Shown: positions 41,499-51,233, counted from the stretch's first letter. The stretch: DNA of 64,000 nt from Semisulcospira habei (GCA_036245525.1 BTPG01000004.1:52062258-52126257); one strand, 5' to 3'. Numbers and translations: made by a program. The notes: a model not told the origin generated them from the letters alone.

Positions 41499-41566
41499 AG
41501 CAAGAGGCACAGATCCTCATGTGCCCCCGCAGATGCGGGGACTCATGAGTATCTGTGCCTCTTGCA
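41499..41566. mobile_element. Family A hairpin
   Basis: GCAAGAGGCACAGATCCTCA against ATGAGTATCTGTGCCTCTTG. GCACAG/CTGTGC differs from the common GCATAG/CTATGC in both arms. Confidence 0.85.
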
Positions 41567-41831
41567 GAAGGAGCTGGTTAGAATGGAGTGTCCCCACAGC
41601 GAGGGAAATTACGGTCCGCAAAGGCCGGACGGGGCACTGGACAAAAAAAAACAGGGGTCCAGCCAGGAAAATTGGTGTCAGGGATCTAATTGCCGGACAG
41701 CATCACATTCACACAAGCACAACAAAAGGTTCCCTGGCAGAGCCTCAGAATTTCAAGGCGGGAAGCATATGATGATGGCTTCAGGTCCAACTATGACCTG
41801 CTCAGAACTGGCTCGCTCGTCCATGACCCCT
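41567..41831. other. No gene seen
   Basis: Overlapping ORFs of 198 and 95 aa cross the hairpin at 41499 and do not resemble proteins I know. Confidence 0.35.
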
Positions 41832-41902
41832 AAAGGCCGACATAAGCTGACAGCTCCGCGCGGGCCATGTACGACTGACGTTAGCTCGAGTCTCTTTTGC
41901 TC
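41832..41902. mobile_element. Family C hairpin, strongly decayed
   Basis: AAAGGCCGACATAAGCTGAC, CGCGCGGGCC and GACTGACGTTAGCTCGAG-TCTCTTTTGC retain the outline of the two arms. Confidence 0.5.
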
Positions 41903-42038
41903 TCCGGAATTGCACAGACTTGTCGATAACTATGATTATTGCTGCAGTCTAGGTGACAAGAGGTACTCAGACACGTCCAGACATTTGTACAAGAAAGACC
42001 TGGACTCTTGACAAACCTCTGACCATTCAGCCTTTTAA

Positions 42039-42157
42039 CACACTACAGCAGACGATAGAATAACCTTGCTAGTTCAAGGGTGGTTCCAGAATAGCTTGGC
42101 GCTTTTAAGCGCCAAGCTATTCTGGCACCAACCATGATTTAAGGTCGATCAGTCTCT
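42039..42157. mobile_element. Family B MITE, shortened
   Basis: TAGTTCAAGGGTGGTTCCAG to GGCGC, loop TTTTA, and mirrored arm ending CACCAACCATGATTTAAGG. Confidence 0.78.
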
Positions 42158-42268
42158 TTAACTGTGACAACTCCTTAAGTTGGGAATGTCGGATGCGGTG
42201 CTCAGAATGTGAAGAAATTTTTTTCAGATGCGGAGATCATCTTTGGTCGAGGAACTTTTATTCCATCT

Positions 42269-42327
42269 CTCTAGCCCTAGATGGTCCTAGTCGCCTGCTC
42301 AGCGTTAAACCCTTATAACTAACTAAC
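42269..42327 (+). mobile_element. 59-bp SINE-tail insertion with target duplication
   Basis: TCCATCT at 42262-42268 is repeated at 42328-42334. The insert ends CGTTAAACCCTTATAACTAA-CTAAC, the family T tail. Confidence 0.75.
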
Positions 42328-42334
42328 TCCATCT

Positions 42335-42651
42335 GCCTAATAATGATGTTTTAGTAAAACTTGAATAAGTCACAGTTAAGAGCGGTTAGGTCCAACATCT
42401 CAGATATAACGATACGAAACGATTTTCCTGTACAATGAGTTCCACTCAGCACCGTGAGGGTCTTCCAGCTGTCAATTAAAGCTATCTTCTCCCCCTAACA
42501 CCTCCACGAGAACCACACCACATCTCTCACCCGAACTGTCCATCTTTAATTAAGTAGGGTCAAAGAGCGTCTGACGGGACAGTTGGGGATCCCCGTTTGG
42601 CCATGGACCTTGTCAACAACTGTGAAACACACGGCTTTTGGCGAATCTCAT
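42335..42651. other. No gene seen
   Basis: Nothing recognised. Confidence 0.35.
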
Positions 42652-42721
42652 CTTTAAGAGGCATAGATCTTCATGAGCTCCCGCGAATGCGGGGGCTCAT
42701 GAAGATCTATGCCTCTAGCAA
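42652..42721. mobile_element. Family A hairpin
   Basis: TTAAGAGGCATAGATCTTCA against TGAAGATCTATGCCTCTAG. GATCTTC/GAAGATC is a matched variant. Confidence 0.85.
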
Positions 42722-43274
42722 GCTAATCAATGATACAAATAAAACTTTATTAAAAAACAGTCTAGGTAATTCGGACATATTAGTCTCTTTTTTTTTCTTT
42801 TTTGACTGTTGCTGGAGGGGGGGGGGGAAGGGGGGAGGGGAATTACGAGGATTCATGACTGTTGCTGGTCCATGTACATCTGTGTTCCTTGGAGGAAGGA
42901 GGTTATCAGCATCAACTGCAGCACAGGGAACAGGTTGATCTCATGCCGATACGGATGCTGAAATAGTCAATGTCCCAGACGTGGAAATTGAGGTCCGCTC
43001 TTCTGGGACATTTAAAACTACCACTACGGCAAGCCTTAATCGGTGTGGCTGTGCCAGCGTGTGTGAGATCAATGCTGTCTTTGTGTCCGTGAGTGTGACT
43101 CACTTGTCTCCCGCTTGGTTGTGATTTATGCTGACCGTTTGACCATCGCTTGCTAAAGGCCCTCTTGACAATACGCTCAACAGTTTAACTTTGAATGCAG
43201 AGAGACGATAATTGGTACCAGCTACAAGGTCCTACGACCATGGCCTACTCTGGGACACAGATAGATGATAGGTG
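42722..43274. other. No gene; G-tract at 42817-42839
   Basis: A 113-aa ORF reads through the hairpin and the G-tract and is not a gene candidate. Confidence 0.4.
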
Positions 43275-43345
43275 TGAGCAAGAGGCGTGGATCCTCATGA
43301 GCCCCTGCTGTCGCAGGGGCTCATGAGGATCTACGCCTCTCGCAT
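43275..43345. mobile_element. Family A hairpin
   Basis: GAGCAAGAGGCGTGGATCCT against AGGATCTACGCCTCTCGC; loop TGTC. Confidence 0.87.
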
Positions 43346-43800
43346 AGGGCTCTGGCTCTGGCTCCGGTTCGAGTAAAACAGCAGGATGACGGCAATTGTC
43401 ACGGGACAGTGTGAACGACTATAGGAATAAGATGGACTCCAACATGTCTCATTCAGGGTCACTGATGTTGTGCAATGGACCAGTTGGCTTGATTGTTGGT
43501 TTAAACTTCGCGGTTTGATTCTCTAGATTAAACATCATGAACTAAGACTATTCCAAAACTAAAGACTAGTTAAACGTAAACCGGAAGTTTGGCTTTTCAG
43601 AAGTTCGTGTTACGGACACCTCTTTTAAAACATTGTTGGCAAAAACGCACAATCCTAATCTCTTTTTAAGTGTTCAAATGTGTTGTACATCAAAAATCAC
43701 TTCAAGATACCTGTAAAGTGTATGTCTGCTTGTCCATTTACCTGTTGATCTACATACGTACCTGTACACATTCTTTGAAAAGCATTTGTCCACATGAAAC
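43346..43800. other. No gene seen
   Basis: Nothing recognised. Confidence 0.35.
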
Positions 43801-44213
43801 ATGGGGCGGTCCGTGGCGCAGTGGTTAAGGCGCCTGCCACAGGCGCGAGGTTCGAAAACGGGTTCCGGGTTCGGACTTTTCTCCTCTGGTAAGTGTCACC
43901 GTTAATTCGGGCGGACCGTCGGGGGTTCTTTCTCCGGGTACTCCGGTTCTTCCACCCCCCACCCACCACCACCCTCCCCCCACCCCCCACACTTTGGTAC
44001 CGGTTTCAGGCCACTTTACAAATTTCAAATACAAGCGATCAAAAATCTCTGTAACTTCAGTAGCTGAACTGGCCCTTCGTCTGTCTTGTAATGTGTTTGT
44101 CTTAAATGGCGTAAATCCGTGTCTGTTACGTGAGTGTGCGTGTTGGGTTTCAGTTCGCGGCGCTTTGAGTCGATTCGCCCCAAAATTGAGAAAAAGCGCC
44201 TCTATAATAAACG

Positions 44214-44252
<39 letters not shown>
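43801..44252 (+). mobile_element. Family S SINE, subfamily 1, full length
   Basis: GGGCGGTCCGTGGCGCAGTG, then GTTAAGGCGCC head, B box GAGGTTCGAAAACGGG, body to CCTTCGTCTGTCTTG and GAGAAAAAGCGCCTCTATAA, then 12 ATT units. It is the reference for the split copies at 4838 and 25701. Confidence 0.92.
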
Positions 44253-44254
<2 letters not shown>

Positions 44255-44339
44255 AACATATTTTTACGGAGAGAAGAGTGACATCCCAATTTTATGGGAA
44301 ACGAGCATTGATTGTGAAACAATTTTTTGCCGGATACGT

Positions 44340-44364
44340 GTGTGTGTGTGTGTGTGTGTGTGTG
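44340..44364. repeat. (GT)n microsatellite
   Basis: Twelve GT units. Confidence 0.95.
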
Positions 44365-44387
44365 GTTCTGACGTAAATTACATGATG

Positions 44388-44492
44388 GAGGTTAGTCCTG
44401 CGCCAGCCACTAAGCAAGGTGCTCCGCTATAGCGTAGCACCTTGCTTAGTGGCTGGCGCAGGACTGAGCTCACTCGTGCAACTGGCCCCTGG
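44388..44492. mobile_element. Family G hairpin
   Basis: GGTTAGTCCTGCGCCAGCCA and CTAAGCAAGGTGCTCCGCTA mirrored across TATA. The right outer arm GTGCAACTGGCCCCTGG is present although the left one is gone. Confidence 0.85.
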
Positions 44493-44502
44493 ACATTACA
44501 GT

Positions 44503-44541
44503 TCTAGGCCGTAAGGTTCAAAATCACAGACCGGCATACAC
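44503..44541. repeat. Family D right half-arm
   Basis: GGCCGTAAGGTTCAAAATCA then CAGACCGGCA. The left arm is missing; it abuts the G hairpin. Confidence 0.65.
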
Positions 44542-44653
44542 ATATTAATAACGGTGAAAGCTGAACGTTTTTGACCAACGAACTATTTTCTACGTACTCA
44601 CAGGAGGGTTAGAGACCATTATTTCAATTTCGCCCTTTTACGTATTAGGTTAA

Positions 44654-44861
44654 CACATTATACACCAAGGACCGAAACCCCTAAATTGTGAAGTTGCCCT
44701 CTCAACTGAAGGATTGTATAACAGTTCCAGAGACAGATCGAGCATGATAGTTCAAGGGTGCAGCCAGAATAGCGCCTATAGGCGCCAATCTATTCTGGCA
44801 CCACCCTTGAACTATCATGCTCGATCCATGTCTGGCTGTGGTGTGTCGGGGCTCAATGAGT
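44654..44861. mobile_element. Family B MITE, GAGCATG subfamily
   Basis: TTAA at 44650-44653; right flank TAAA. GAGCATGATAG/CTATCATGCTC is a perfect variant pair. The left tip is missing CTTG beside the loop. Confidence 0.86.
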
Positions 44862-45033
44862 AAAATCCATGTTCCAATAAGATTATCAGTCATTCTTTTC
44901 ATCTGCAAGGGCATCGCAAGGGACATACACTCTCACAGACGCCTTGCTGGTATGAATCTGACAAGCCCTTTCTATCCCAACTGAGGTCTTTTTACATCTT
45001 TGAGTTTCAAGCATATGAAGCAAGCTCTTTCTA
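44862..45033. other. No gene seen
   Basis: Nothing recognised. Confidence 0.35.
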
Positions 45034-45095
45034 TACAAGAGGCATATATTCTCATTAGCATCTGCAGGGGCTCATGAGAGTCTATGCCTCTTAGG
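45034..45095. mobile_element. Family A hairpin with deleted tip
   Basis: ACAAGAGGCATATATTCTCA against TGAGAGTCTATGCCTCTTA. Confidence 0.78.
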
Positions 45096-45405
45096 ATAGC
45101 GACTGGTCCTTTCACTGGCGAGTTTCTCTGCACCCCGGACGAAGTAGATCATCACGGATTGCTCTTCCTGACTGAATAACACAGCAATCAATTTGATGAC
45201 GACTTTTTGCGAGCCTGGGCAGCCATGCGTATCACGCACCTCGCACAGGTGGGAATCCTGGGAGACACTGTCCCTCTGAAATCCGTTCCGCTCCGGAGGG
45301 CACGAAGCATCCGACTTCCATCGGCCAGCAGTATTGAAAACAGTGAATGACTCTGTACCAACAGCCATCTAGCTTAGAAAAGTTGCTGAAGTAGAGAACT
45401 GTTCT
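45096..45405. other. No gene seen
   Basis: Two minus-strand ORFs of 98 and 116 aa lack recognisable motifs. Confidence 0.35.
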
Positions 45406-45452
45406 GTAAGCAAAGGACTTTAGGCTGACGTCGGCAGCTGTTGCCCCGATGA
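45406..45452. repeat. Family C left half-arm at the LINE 5' junction
   Basis: GTAAGCAAAGGACTTTAGGC and TGACGTCGGCAGCTGTTGCC. LINE sequence follows at once, so the LINE may have inserted into the hairpin. Confidence 0.55.
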
Positions 45453-45604
45453 CTCTGTGCTTCCACAACACATCACTAAACCCATCCACCCACTCGGCCA
45501 CACCCTCGACTGGATCATCACCCGCACCTCCGATCAACTCTTTCTCGATTCTGACACCTCCTCTGTGCTTCCCTCTGACCACCTTGCTATTCTCGTCTCC
45601 CTCA
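45453..45604 (+). pseudogene. LINE AP-endonuclease, C-terminal end only
   Basis: Encodes TLDWIITRTSDQLFLDS then LPSDHLAILVSL. The SDH motif near the end of AP-like endonucleases is visible; catalytic parts upstream are absent because the element is 5'-truncated. Confidence 0.8.
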
Positions 45605-45661
45605 GCCGCCGTGAGATGGCCTTAGTCGCCTGCTCGGCGTTAAACCCAAATAACTAACTAA
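45605..45661 (+). mobile_element. 57-bp SINE-tail insertion in the LINE
   Basis: CTCCCTCA at 45597-45604 is repeated at 45662-45669. The insert holds TTAGTCGCCTGCTCGGCGTT then AAACCCAAATAACTAACTAA. Insert plus one duplicate is 65 bp, exactly the shift that separates the two LINE reading frames. Confidence 0.88.
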
Positions 45662-45662
45662 C

Positions 45663-47840
45663 TCCCTCAACCTACCTCCCCCGAAAAAAACCAAGGTCAT
45701 TGTCTCTCGTCGCAAAATAAAATCTGTCAACCGCGAGAGCTTCTTCGACGAAGCTGTCGACCTTCTTTCGGACCCCGCCCCCTCTCCCGATCTTGCATCC
45801 CATTTCGATTCCTCCCTTCGAAAACTTCTAGACACCCATGCCCCTGTCACCACCTGCTCCATACCCAACCGACTCCCCTCCCCCTGGCTCACTGACGACA
45901 TAGCCGAGGCCAAGCGCGAGCGCCGACAAGCGGAACGCCGCTGGCGCTCATCTGACCTCACGGTTCACAGACAGATCTTCCAAACAACTAGATCCAAAGT
46001 CTGCAAAATGATCTCCGACTCTAAACGCAAACACCTTCAAAACCAAATCCTGGAATCCACTTCTTCCAAAACCCTCTACGCCACCATGAACACACTCCTA
46101 GGCACTTCCAAAGACTCTCCTCTCCCCAACACACACAGCAAAGAAGAACTCCCGTCCGCTTTTTCTAACTATTTTTCGGACAAAATCCAAACTCTGCGCA
46201 ACGCACTCGACACTCTGCCTTCTCCGCTTTGCCCTCCCGACCCCACCTTTTCCGGCACTCCCCTCTCGTCCTTCCGCCCCGTCTCTCAGGATGAAGTCCT
46301 CAAGACCATAAAGTCCATGCCCTTCAAAACCTGCGAACTAGACCCCCTCCCAGCCTCTCTCTACCGTGACGGCCTTCCAAAACTTCTGCCTTTCATTACC
46401 GACATCATCAACGCATCTCTAGAAAACGGCTCCGTCCCCGATATCTTCAAGTCCGCCATCGTCCGTCCTCTCCTCAAAAAACACAACCTCGACCCGAACG
46501 AACTCAAGAACTATTGTCCAGTCTCCAATCTCTCTTTCCTGTCCAAGCTTCTTGAGAAGGTTGTTCTCAACCAGCTCAACCTCCACCTCACCGACAACAA
46601 CCTGCTCAGTCCATTCCAGTCTGCCTATCGCAAACATCACAGCACTGAAACAGCCCTTCTACATATCTTAAACGACCTGCTTCTCTCCACCGACTCGGGC
46701 AACATCTCCCTTCTTACGCTACTCGATCTCTCTGCCGCCTTCGACACTATAGACTACTCTATCCTCCTCCACCGACACCACCACTCCATCGGCATCACTG
46801 ACTCTGCTCACTCCTGGTTTCTCTCCTACCTCTCCGACAGACAGCAGTCCGTCACCATCAACGGCGTCTCTTCCAACCCAGTCACGCTCTCCTGCGGAGT
46901 TCCACAGGGGTCCGTCCTGGGTCCGGTCCTTTTCACACTCTACACCTCTTCTCTGTCCAACATCATCCAGTCTCACCGCATACACCACCACCTCTACGCT
47001 GACGACTCACAACTGCTAGACAAAGACAAACTCGACAACACTCAGTCACTACTGACTCGCACGGCTGACTGCTACGAAGACGTGAAAAACTGGATGACGG
47101 CAAACAAGCTTAAACTGAACGACGACAAAACGGAAGCCATGCTGGTAGGCACTCGCCAGAAACTCTCCCAGCTCCCTCCCTCTCTCCACCTTCAATTCGA
47201 TAGCACCCCCATCTCCCTCTCTGACTCGGCCAAGAACCTCGGCGTCATCCTCGTTTCCTCTCTGTCCATGACCAGCTTCGTCTCCGCCACGGCCCAGGCA
47301 TGCTATTTCCACCTCCGCCGCATCAGTCTGATCAGAAAATACCTCACCACCGAAGCTGCCACCAAACTTGCTGTCTCTCTCATCTTATCTCGCATCGACT
47401 ACTGGAACTCTCTCCTTTCCGGCCTCCCTCACTCCACCACTTTCACTCTACAACGCGTCCAGAACAACGCTGCCCGCCTCGTCTTCAGAAAGAAAAAATC
47501 CGACCACGTCACTCCCCTGCTCAAACTCCTTCACTGGCTCCCCATCCCCCAACGCATCCAATACAAAATTCTGTCTCTCTGCTACAAATCCCTGAACAAC
47601 TGCGCTCCTGCCTATCTCTCCAACCTACTTCACCCCTACACACCTTCCCGCTCCCTCCGCTCTGCCTCCGACCCTCTCCGCCTCCACATCCCTCGCACCA
47701 AACTCAACACTTTCGGCCCCCGCTCCTTCTCCGTCTACGGTCCATCCACCTGGAACACTCTCCCACTCTCTCTCCGTCAGAAACACTATCTCTCCTCCTT
47801 CCAGTCCGCCCTAAAAACTCACCTCTTTCAACAGTTTTAG
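45663..47840 (+). CDS. LINE reverse transcriptase (CR1/L2 group), open
   Basis: Copies LINE RNA into DNA at the target site. The frame is open from 45663 with the first ATG at 46008 (610 aa from there). The stretch before the ATG (PPPKKTKVIVSRR, WLTDDIAEAKRERR) is the usual linker after the endonuclease. From the ATG: LDPLP near residue 111, NYCPVSNLSF near 168 (family consensus NYRPVSN, so R to C here), LSAAFDTID at 241-249, GVPQGSVLGP at 297-306, and the catalytic YADD at 330-333. The C-terminal QRVQNNAARLVFRKKKSDHV region closes it. All core motifs are intact, but the endonuclease is truncated and split, so the copy is unlikely to be autonomous. Long overlapping minus-strand ORFs are shadows. 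Confidence 0.93.
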   Translation, partial: SLNLPPPKKTKVIVSRRKIKSVNRESFFDEAVDLLSDPAPSPDLASHFDSSLRKLLDTHAPVTTCSIPNRLPSPWLTDDIAEAKRERRQAERRWRSSDLTVHRQIFQTTRSKVCKMISDSKRKHLQNQILESTSSKTLYATMNTLLGTSKDSPLPNTHSKEELPSAFSNYFSDKIQTLRNALDTLPSPLCPPDPTFSGTPLSSFRPVSQDEVLKTIKSMPFKTCELDPLPASLYRDGLPKLLPFITDIINASLENGSVPDIFKSAIVRPLLKKHNLDPNELKNYCPVSNLSFLSKLLEKVVLNQLNLHLTDNNLLSPFQSAYRKHHSTETALLHILNDLLLSTDSGNISLLTLLDLSAAFDTIDYSILLHRHHHSIGITDSAHSWFLSYLSDRQQSVTINGVSSNPVTLSCGVPQGSVLGPVLFTLYTSSLSNIIQSHRIHHHLYADDSQLLDKDKLDNTQSLLTRTADCYEDVKNWMTANKLKLNDDKTEAMLVGTRQKLSQLPPSLHLQFDSTPISLSDSAKNLGVILVSSLSMTSFVSATAQACYFHLRRISLIRKYLTTEAATKLAVSLILSRIDYWNSLLSGLPHSTTFTLQRVQNNAARLVFRKKKSDHVTPLLKLLHWLPIPQRIQYKILSLCYKSLNNCAPAYLSNLLHPYTPSRSLRSASDPLRLHIPRTKLNTFGPRSFSVYGPSTWNTLPLSLRQKHYLSSFQSALKTHLFQQF

Positions 47841-48019
47841 CACTATATCACCACACTCCCGATCCCAAGCTGACCGTCGTAATGTATTTCACCATTTGTG
47901 GTACGTGAGTCATTGTCTAAAGCGTGCGCATGCGTGCGCGAGTTGTGAGTGCGCGCTTAGAGTTATAATTATTATAAGATAAGCGCATTATAAATACCGT
48001 AATTATTATTATTATTATA

Positions 48020-48180
48020 CTGGCTAGCCTGCGGAAACGACTGAATGGCTGATCAGTCTTTTTTTTTACAGCAAGAAGTGGTTATTATTCTCATCTGCTT
48101 AACGTCAACAAGTATATGTAGACTTATATTTGTGTACTGGTGCACACTATCTGATTTTTACCTTGTCTTTTTTTCCCAAC
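48020..48180. other. No gene seen
   Basis: Unassigned sequence between the LINE and the next hairpin. Confidence 0.35.
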
Positions 48181-48248
48181 TGCAAGAGGCATAGATCCTC
48201 ATGCGCCCCCGCGTCAGCGGGGGCACATGAGGATCTATGCCTCTTGCT
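48181..48248. mobile_element. Family A hairpin, covariant tip
   Basis: GCAAGAGGCATAGATCCTCA with TGCGCCCCCGC/GCGGGGGCACA, tip loop GTCA. Confidence 0.88.
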
Positions 48249-48411
48249 TTTCTCATCCACACGGTTTGAAAAATAAAATCACAGACCAACCCCCATTATT
48301 TTTCAGCAGGAATTGGAAGCTATAGAACAACAAATAATGTTTATGAGGTAAAAGCAGACACAACTGTCGGCAGAAAAGGCACATACACACATCTGTCAAG
48401 ACCTGACAAGA

Positions 48412-48452
48412 CTCAAAAGCCGTTAGGTCCAAAATCACAAACGAGCGAGCAA
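48412..48452. repeat. Family D right half-arm
   Basis: AAAAGCCGTTAGGTCCAAAA then TCACAAACGAGCGAGC. Confidence 0.6.
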
Positions 48453-48481
48453 ATACATTCTGCCGTCATATGGCAACAGTC

Positions 48482-48570
48482 AACATGTTCATTTTAGAGA
48501 AAAGCGAGATTTCCACTGTATAGCAATACAATCTCGCTTCTTTCACAAATGGACATACCGCCTTTTGCGA
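48482..48570. repeat. Family J hairpin
   Basis: AGAAAAGCGAGATTTCCACT paired with AATACAATCTCGCTTC. The outer TGTTCATTTT pairs with CAAATGGACA. Confidence 0.7.
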
Positions 48571-48653
48571 TAAATCGGCAGAATGGAATCCCCTGATCAT
48601 AGAAACCCTTGATCAGTTTGGCGAAATACTAAAAAAATTACAAGAAAATATTT

Positions 48654-48655
<2 letters not shown>

Positions 48656-48684
<29 letters not shown>
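48656..48684. repeat. (AAT)n microsatellite
   Basis: Nine or ten AAT units. Confidence 0.95.
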
Positions 48685-48685
<1 letters not shown>

Positions 48686-48790
48686 CCACATGAATAATAA
48701 AATTATATTCTTTACGTGTGTCTGCTCCAGCTGAAATGGCCGGTATGACGGAAGATTTCATCTTTCTGAGTTCACGCCTGTTACATTTAA

Positions 48791-48899
48791 CCCTCTGGCT
48801 GTCGGTGGCGGTTTTTGTCGCGATGATTCCCGCAGAACCCTAACCTTAACCCTCCTGCGGGAATCATCGCGACATAAACCGATACCCACAGCCGCAGGG
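48791..48899. mobile_element. Family E TTAA MITE with enlarged loop
   Basis: TTAA at 48787-48790 and 48900-48903. CCCTCTGGCTGTCGGTGGCG to TTCCCGCAG mirrored from CTGCGGGAA. The loop contains ACCCTAACCTTAACCCT, either a telomere-like piece or a fragment of a second TTAACCCT terminus. Confidence 0.87.
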
Positions 48900-48929
48900 T
48901 TAACAGCCCGCACTGAAGGTAGTGCTTAA

Positions 48930-49135
48930 CTCATTCTACCCCAGACTCACCACAGCAAGATAAGGATCGACCATGATAGTTCAAGGGTGATGCCAGAATA
49001 GCTTGGCGCCTATAGGCGCCAAGCTATTCTGGCATCACCCTTGAACTATCATGGTCGATCTGTGTCCTGCACTTCAATGCAGTCTTCAGAGGACAACGGG
49101 AAAACTTGCGGATTTCGGTGTTGGGGTAGAATGAG
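48930..49135. mobile_element. Family B MITE
   Basis: TTAA at 48926-48929; right flank TCAA. 206 bp, hairpin 48968-49059 almost perfect with loop TATA. Confidence 0.92.
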
Positions 49136-49230
49136 TCAAGACAAGGACGATTTTTTTTTAAAAAGTCACTTGTTGCGAGTTTTATGTATTCCGAGCTCAA
49201 TGCAAAATCGTAGTTTGCGACTCACGTCCA

Positions 49231-49341
49231 CCCCAATGCGCAAAAAGCTCTCGGGCTGATGTCGGCCGACGTTAGCCCGCGCACGGCTGTGAGCTGACCA
49301 ACGGCGGCTGACTTCTGCCCGAGGGCCTTAGCGCACTGGGA
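49231..49341. mobile_element. Family C hairpin, moderately decayed
   Basis: CCAATGCGCAAAAAGCTCTC and GGGCTGATGTCGGCCGACGT against ACGGCGGCTGACTTCTGCCC and GAGGGCCTTAGCGC. Confidence 0.8.
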
Positions 49342-49764
49342 CGTTTCCCTTCAACTTTCGAATCGCGACCTAAGAACGCGCACAAGCTACTAGAGATGAC
49401 TGAGTTGATCATTGTTTTAGGGGGCCACGCTAATTAAGCACTACCCTTGAGTTTCCAAGGCCAACCCATCTGCAAACCGTTCAGGCTTTGGTGTAAAACA
49501 GGGGGAAATACCAAGGGAGTTACGGAATATAATGGGACGTCATGCACGCAATATGGCGCATGTACCCTTCTCGTTCATTTATTCATGGAGTAGTGGCCGT
49601 TTTACCCAACAGGGAATTTTTTTTTTTTTTTTTTGGCCACCAGGTGATTAATCATAGTGAAATGTCTTTCAGTTTATCTTCCGAAGTGATCGCAATTTTT
49701 TGTGGCCGCTATGCAGACAAAGTTGAGGAATATTCGGATTAACGCAGAACGGATTACTAATTGT
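49342..49764. other. No gene; family B right-arm relic near 49419-49485
   Basis: GCTAATTAAGCACTACCCTTG then CCAACCCATCTGCAA resembles a B right half. T-run at 49617-49634. Confidence 0.45.
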
Positions 49765-49871
49765 AACCCCCTTAACTGCCGGGGTAAGGCCGAACGCTAC
49801 CCATCTGCAAGAGACATAAATCCTCATGAGCCCCCGCAGTGGCGGGGGCTCATGAGGATTTATGTCTCTGG
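49765..49871. mobile_element. Family A MITE, left end and hairpin
   Basis: AACCCCCTTAACTGCCGGGG start, hairpin 49807-49870. ATAAATCC/GGATTTAT replaces ATAGATCC/GGATCTAT in both arms. Confidence 0.87.
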
Positions 49872-49949
49872 TTAGTCCGACGTTCTTCACGCCTATATTT
49901 TAACCCATTTAACCCTGACGCACTACAGCAGGAGATGAATCGACCATGA

Positions 49950-50033
49950 TAATAATAATAATAATAATACACGGTATTTATATGGCGCATTTCTCATGTT
50001 TATAATATAACTCAATGCGCATCCGAAAACGAC
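49950..50033 (-). mobile_element. Family S SINE 3' tail, inserted in a B hairpin
   Basis: On the minus strand: GCGCATTGAGTTATATTATA, AACATGAGAAATGCGCCATA and an ATT-repeat tail, as at 30372-30440. Confidence 0.8.
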
Positions 50034-50178
<145 letters not shown>

Positions 50179-50375
50179 TTGAAGGGGGTGGGGGGTGTAC
50201 AGAAAACCGTAGAGTCTGCGAGAAAAGGTGTAAGTTTTTAACTTTGCTTTGAACTGCGTAAGGTGGGGGGGAGGCGCCAAGCTAATCTGACACTACCCTT
50301 GAATTATCATGGTCGATCCATCTCCTGCAACTGGTGCATCGTCATTAGACGACGCCTCCAAAATTTAGGAAATAT

Positions 50376-50533
50376 GTGCGTGGGGTTGAAGGCGAGATAA
50401 GTCCAGATCACATCTGTTCTCTTCCCTGCCAATGTCGGTCGGCCTGGAGTCGGTCCAGACGCGCGACTCGTGACCAATGGCCGCGAATGAGTTTAGATCA
50501 TCTCACGACGGAAGTGAGAAACACACGTTACAA
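50376..50533. other. No gene seen
   Basis: Nothing recognised. Confidence 0.35.
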
Positions 50534-50611
50534 CTGTGTGCTTGTCCGTTGTTTTGGACCTCACGGCTGTCAGCCGTGTAAGGTCCAAAATCACAGACCA
50601 GCGCACATGAT
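50534..50611. mobile_element. Family D hairpin
   Basis: TGTGTGCTTGTCCGTTGTTT, GGACCTCACGGCTG mirrored by CAGCCGTGTAAGGTCC and AAAATCACAGACCAGCGCAC. Confidence 0.8.
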
Positions 50612-50706
50612 TTAGAAATAGTTTCAAGTCAATCTGAACTGTTTTGTAAACCGTCCGTGTGTCTTTTGTTTTGATGTGCCTGTTATTTATAATATAGCAC
50701 ACACAC

Positions 50707-50707
50707 A

Positions 50708-50753
<46 letters not shown>

Positions 50754-51215
50754 GTCATCATCAGTCCCCTGACCTAGTGTGGTCGTCGAGTCGCTGAACT
50801 GCTGAAGCCGTTTGACCAGCTCCCTCCACTTTGTCTCGGTCACGTGTCTCTGCAAAATTTTTCCCATTCCACTCTGTGATGTTGTCCGCCCACTTTGTTT
50901 TCTCTGTCTGCCTCGTTTCCTGCCACCCATAACGCTTCCCTGCAAGATTCAGTGTTGTGGAGAGGTTGTTGGCTCGAGTGACATGGCCATACCATTTCAT
51001 CTTTCTCTTTTTGACAGTGGTGAGGAGGTCTTCATAGTTGCCAGCTTCACGCCTGATGGTAATACGCACTTCTTTGTTTGTGATGTGTTACTTGTAAGAG
51101 ATGCCAAGGATGGTTCTATAGCATCTCATTTCAAGTGCCTGGATTCTTCGCTGCAGTTCAGCTGTTAATGTCCATGCCTCACATGAGAAGATTGAGAGGA
51201 CTAGTGCTTTCAGAA
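50707..51215 (-). pseudogene. LINE 3' fragment with ATG-repeat tail
   Basis: The minus strand encodes LLTTVKKRKMKWYGHVTRAN, TEKTKWADNITEWNG and KNFAETRDRDKVEGA, the C-terminal end typical of several LINE clades (KKRKLKWYGHVSR type). It then runs GGTCAGGGGACTGATGATGA into the (ATG)n array at 50707-50762, which is best read as its 3' tail. Confidence 0.82.
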
Positions 51216-51233
51216 GTCTGATTTGTGTTTTAA

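Larger units (their letters stand above)
45453..48019 (+). mobile_element. 5'-truncated CR1/L2-like LINE
   Basis: Begins inside the endonuclease domain, runs through reverse transcriptase to a stop at 47840, then a 180-bp 3' UTR ending AGATAAGCGCATTATAAATA and ATT repeats. The same 3' end is present at 25979-26582. Interrupted by a 57-bp SINE-tail insert at 45605-45661. Confidence 0.9.

Noticed and set aside
41415..42011. 198-aa plus-strand ORF
   Set aside because: It spans a family A hairpin and a decayed C hairpin with no recognisable protein motif.
46419..47312. Minus-strand ORFs opposite the LINE reverse transcriptase
   Set aside because: Antisense shadows of a biased coding sequence.
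48830..48860. Internal telomeric repeat (CCCTAA-like)
   Set aside because: Only about three imperfect units, and TTAACCCT is also the start of family E ends; more simply a loop insertion.
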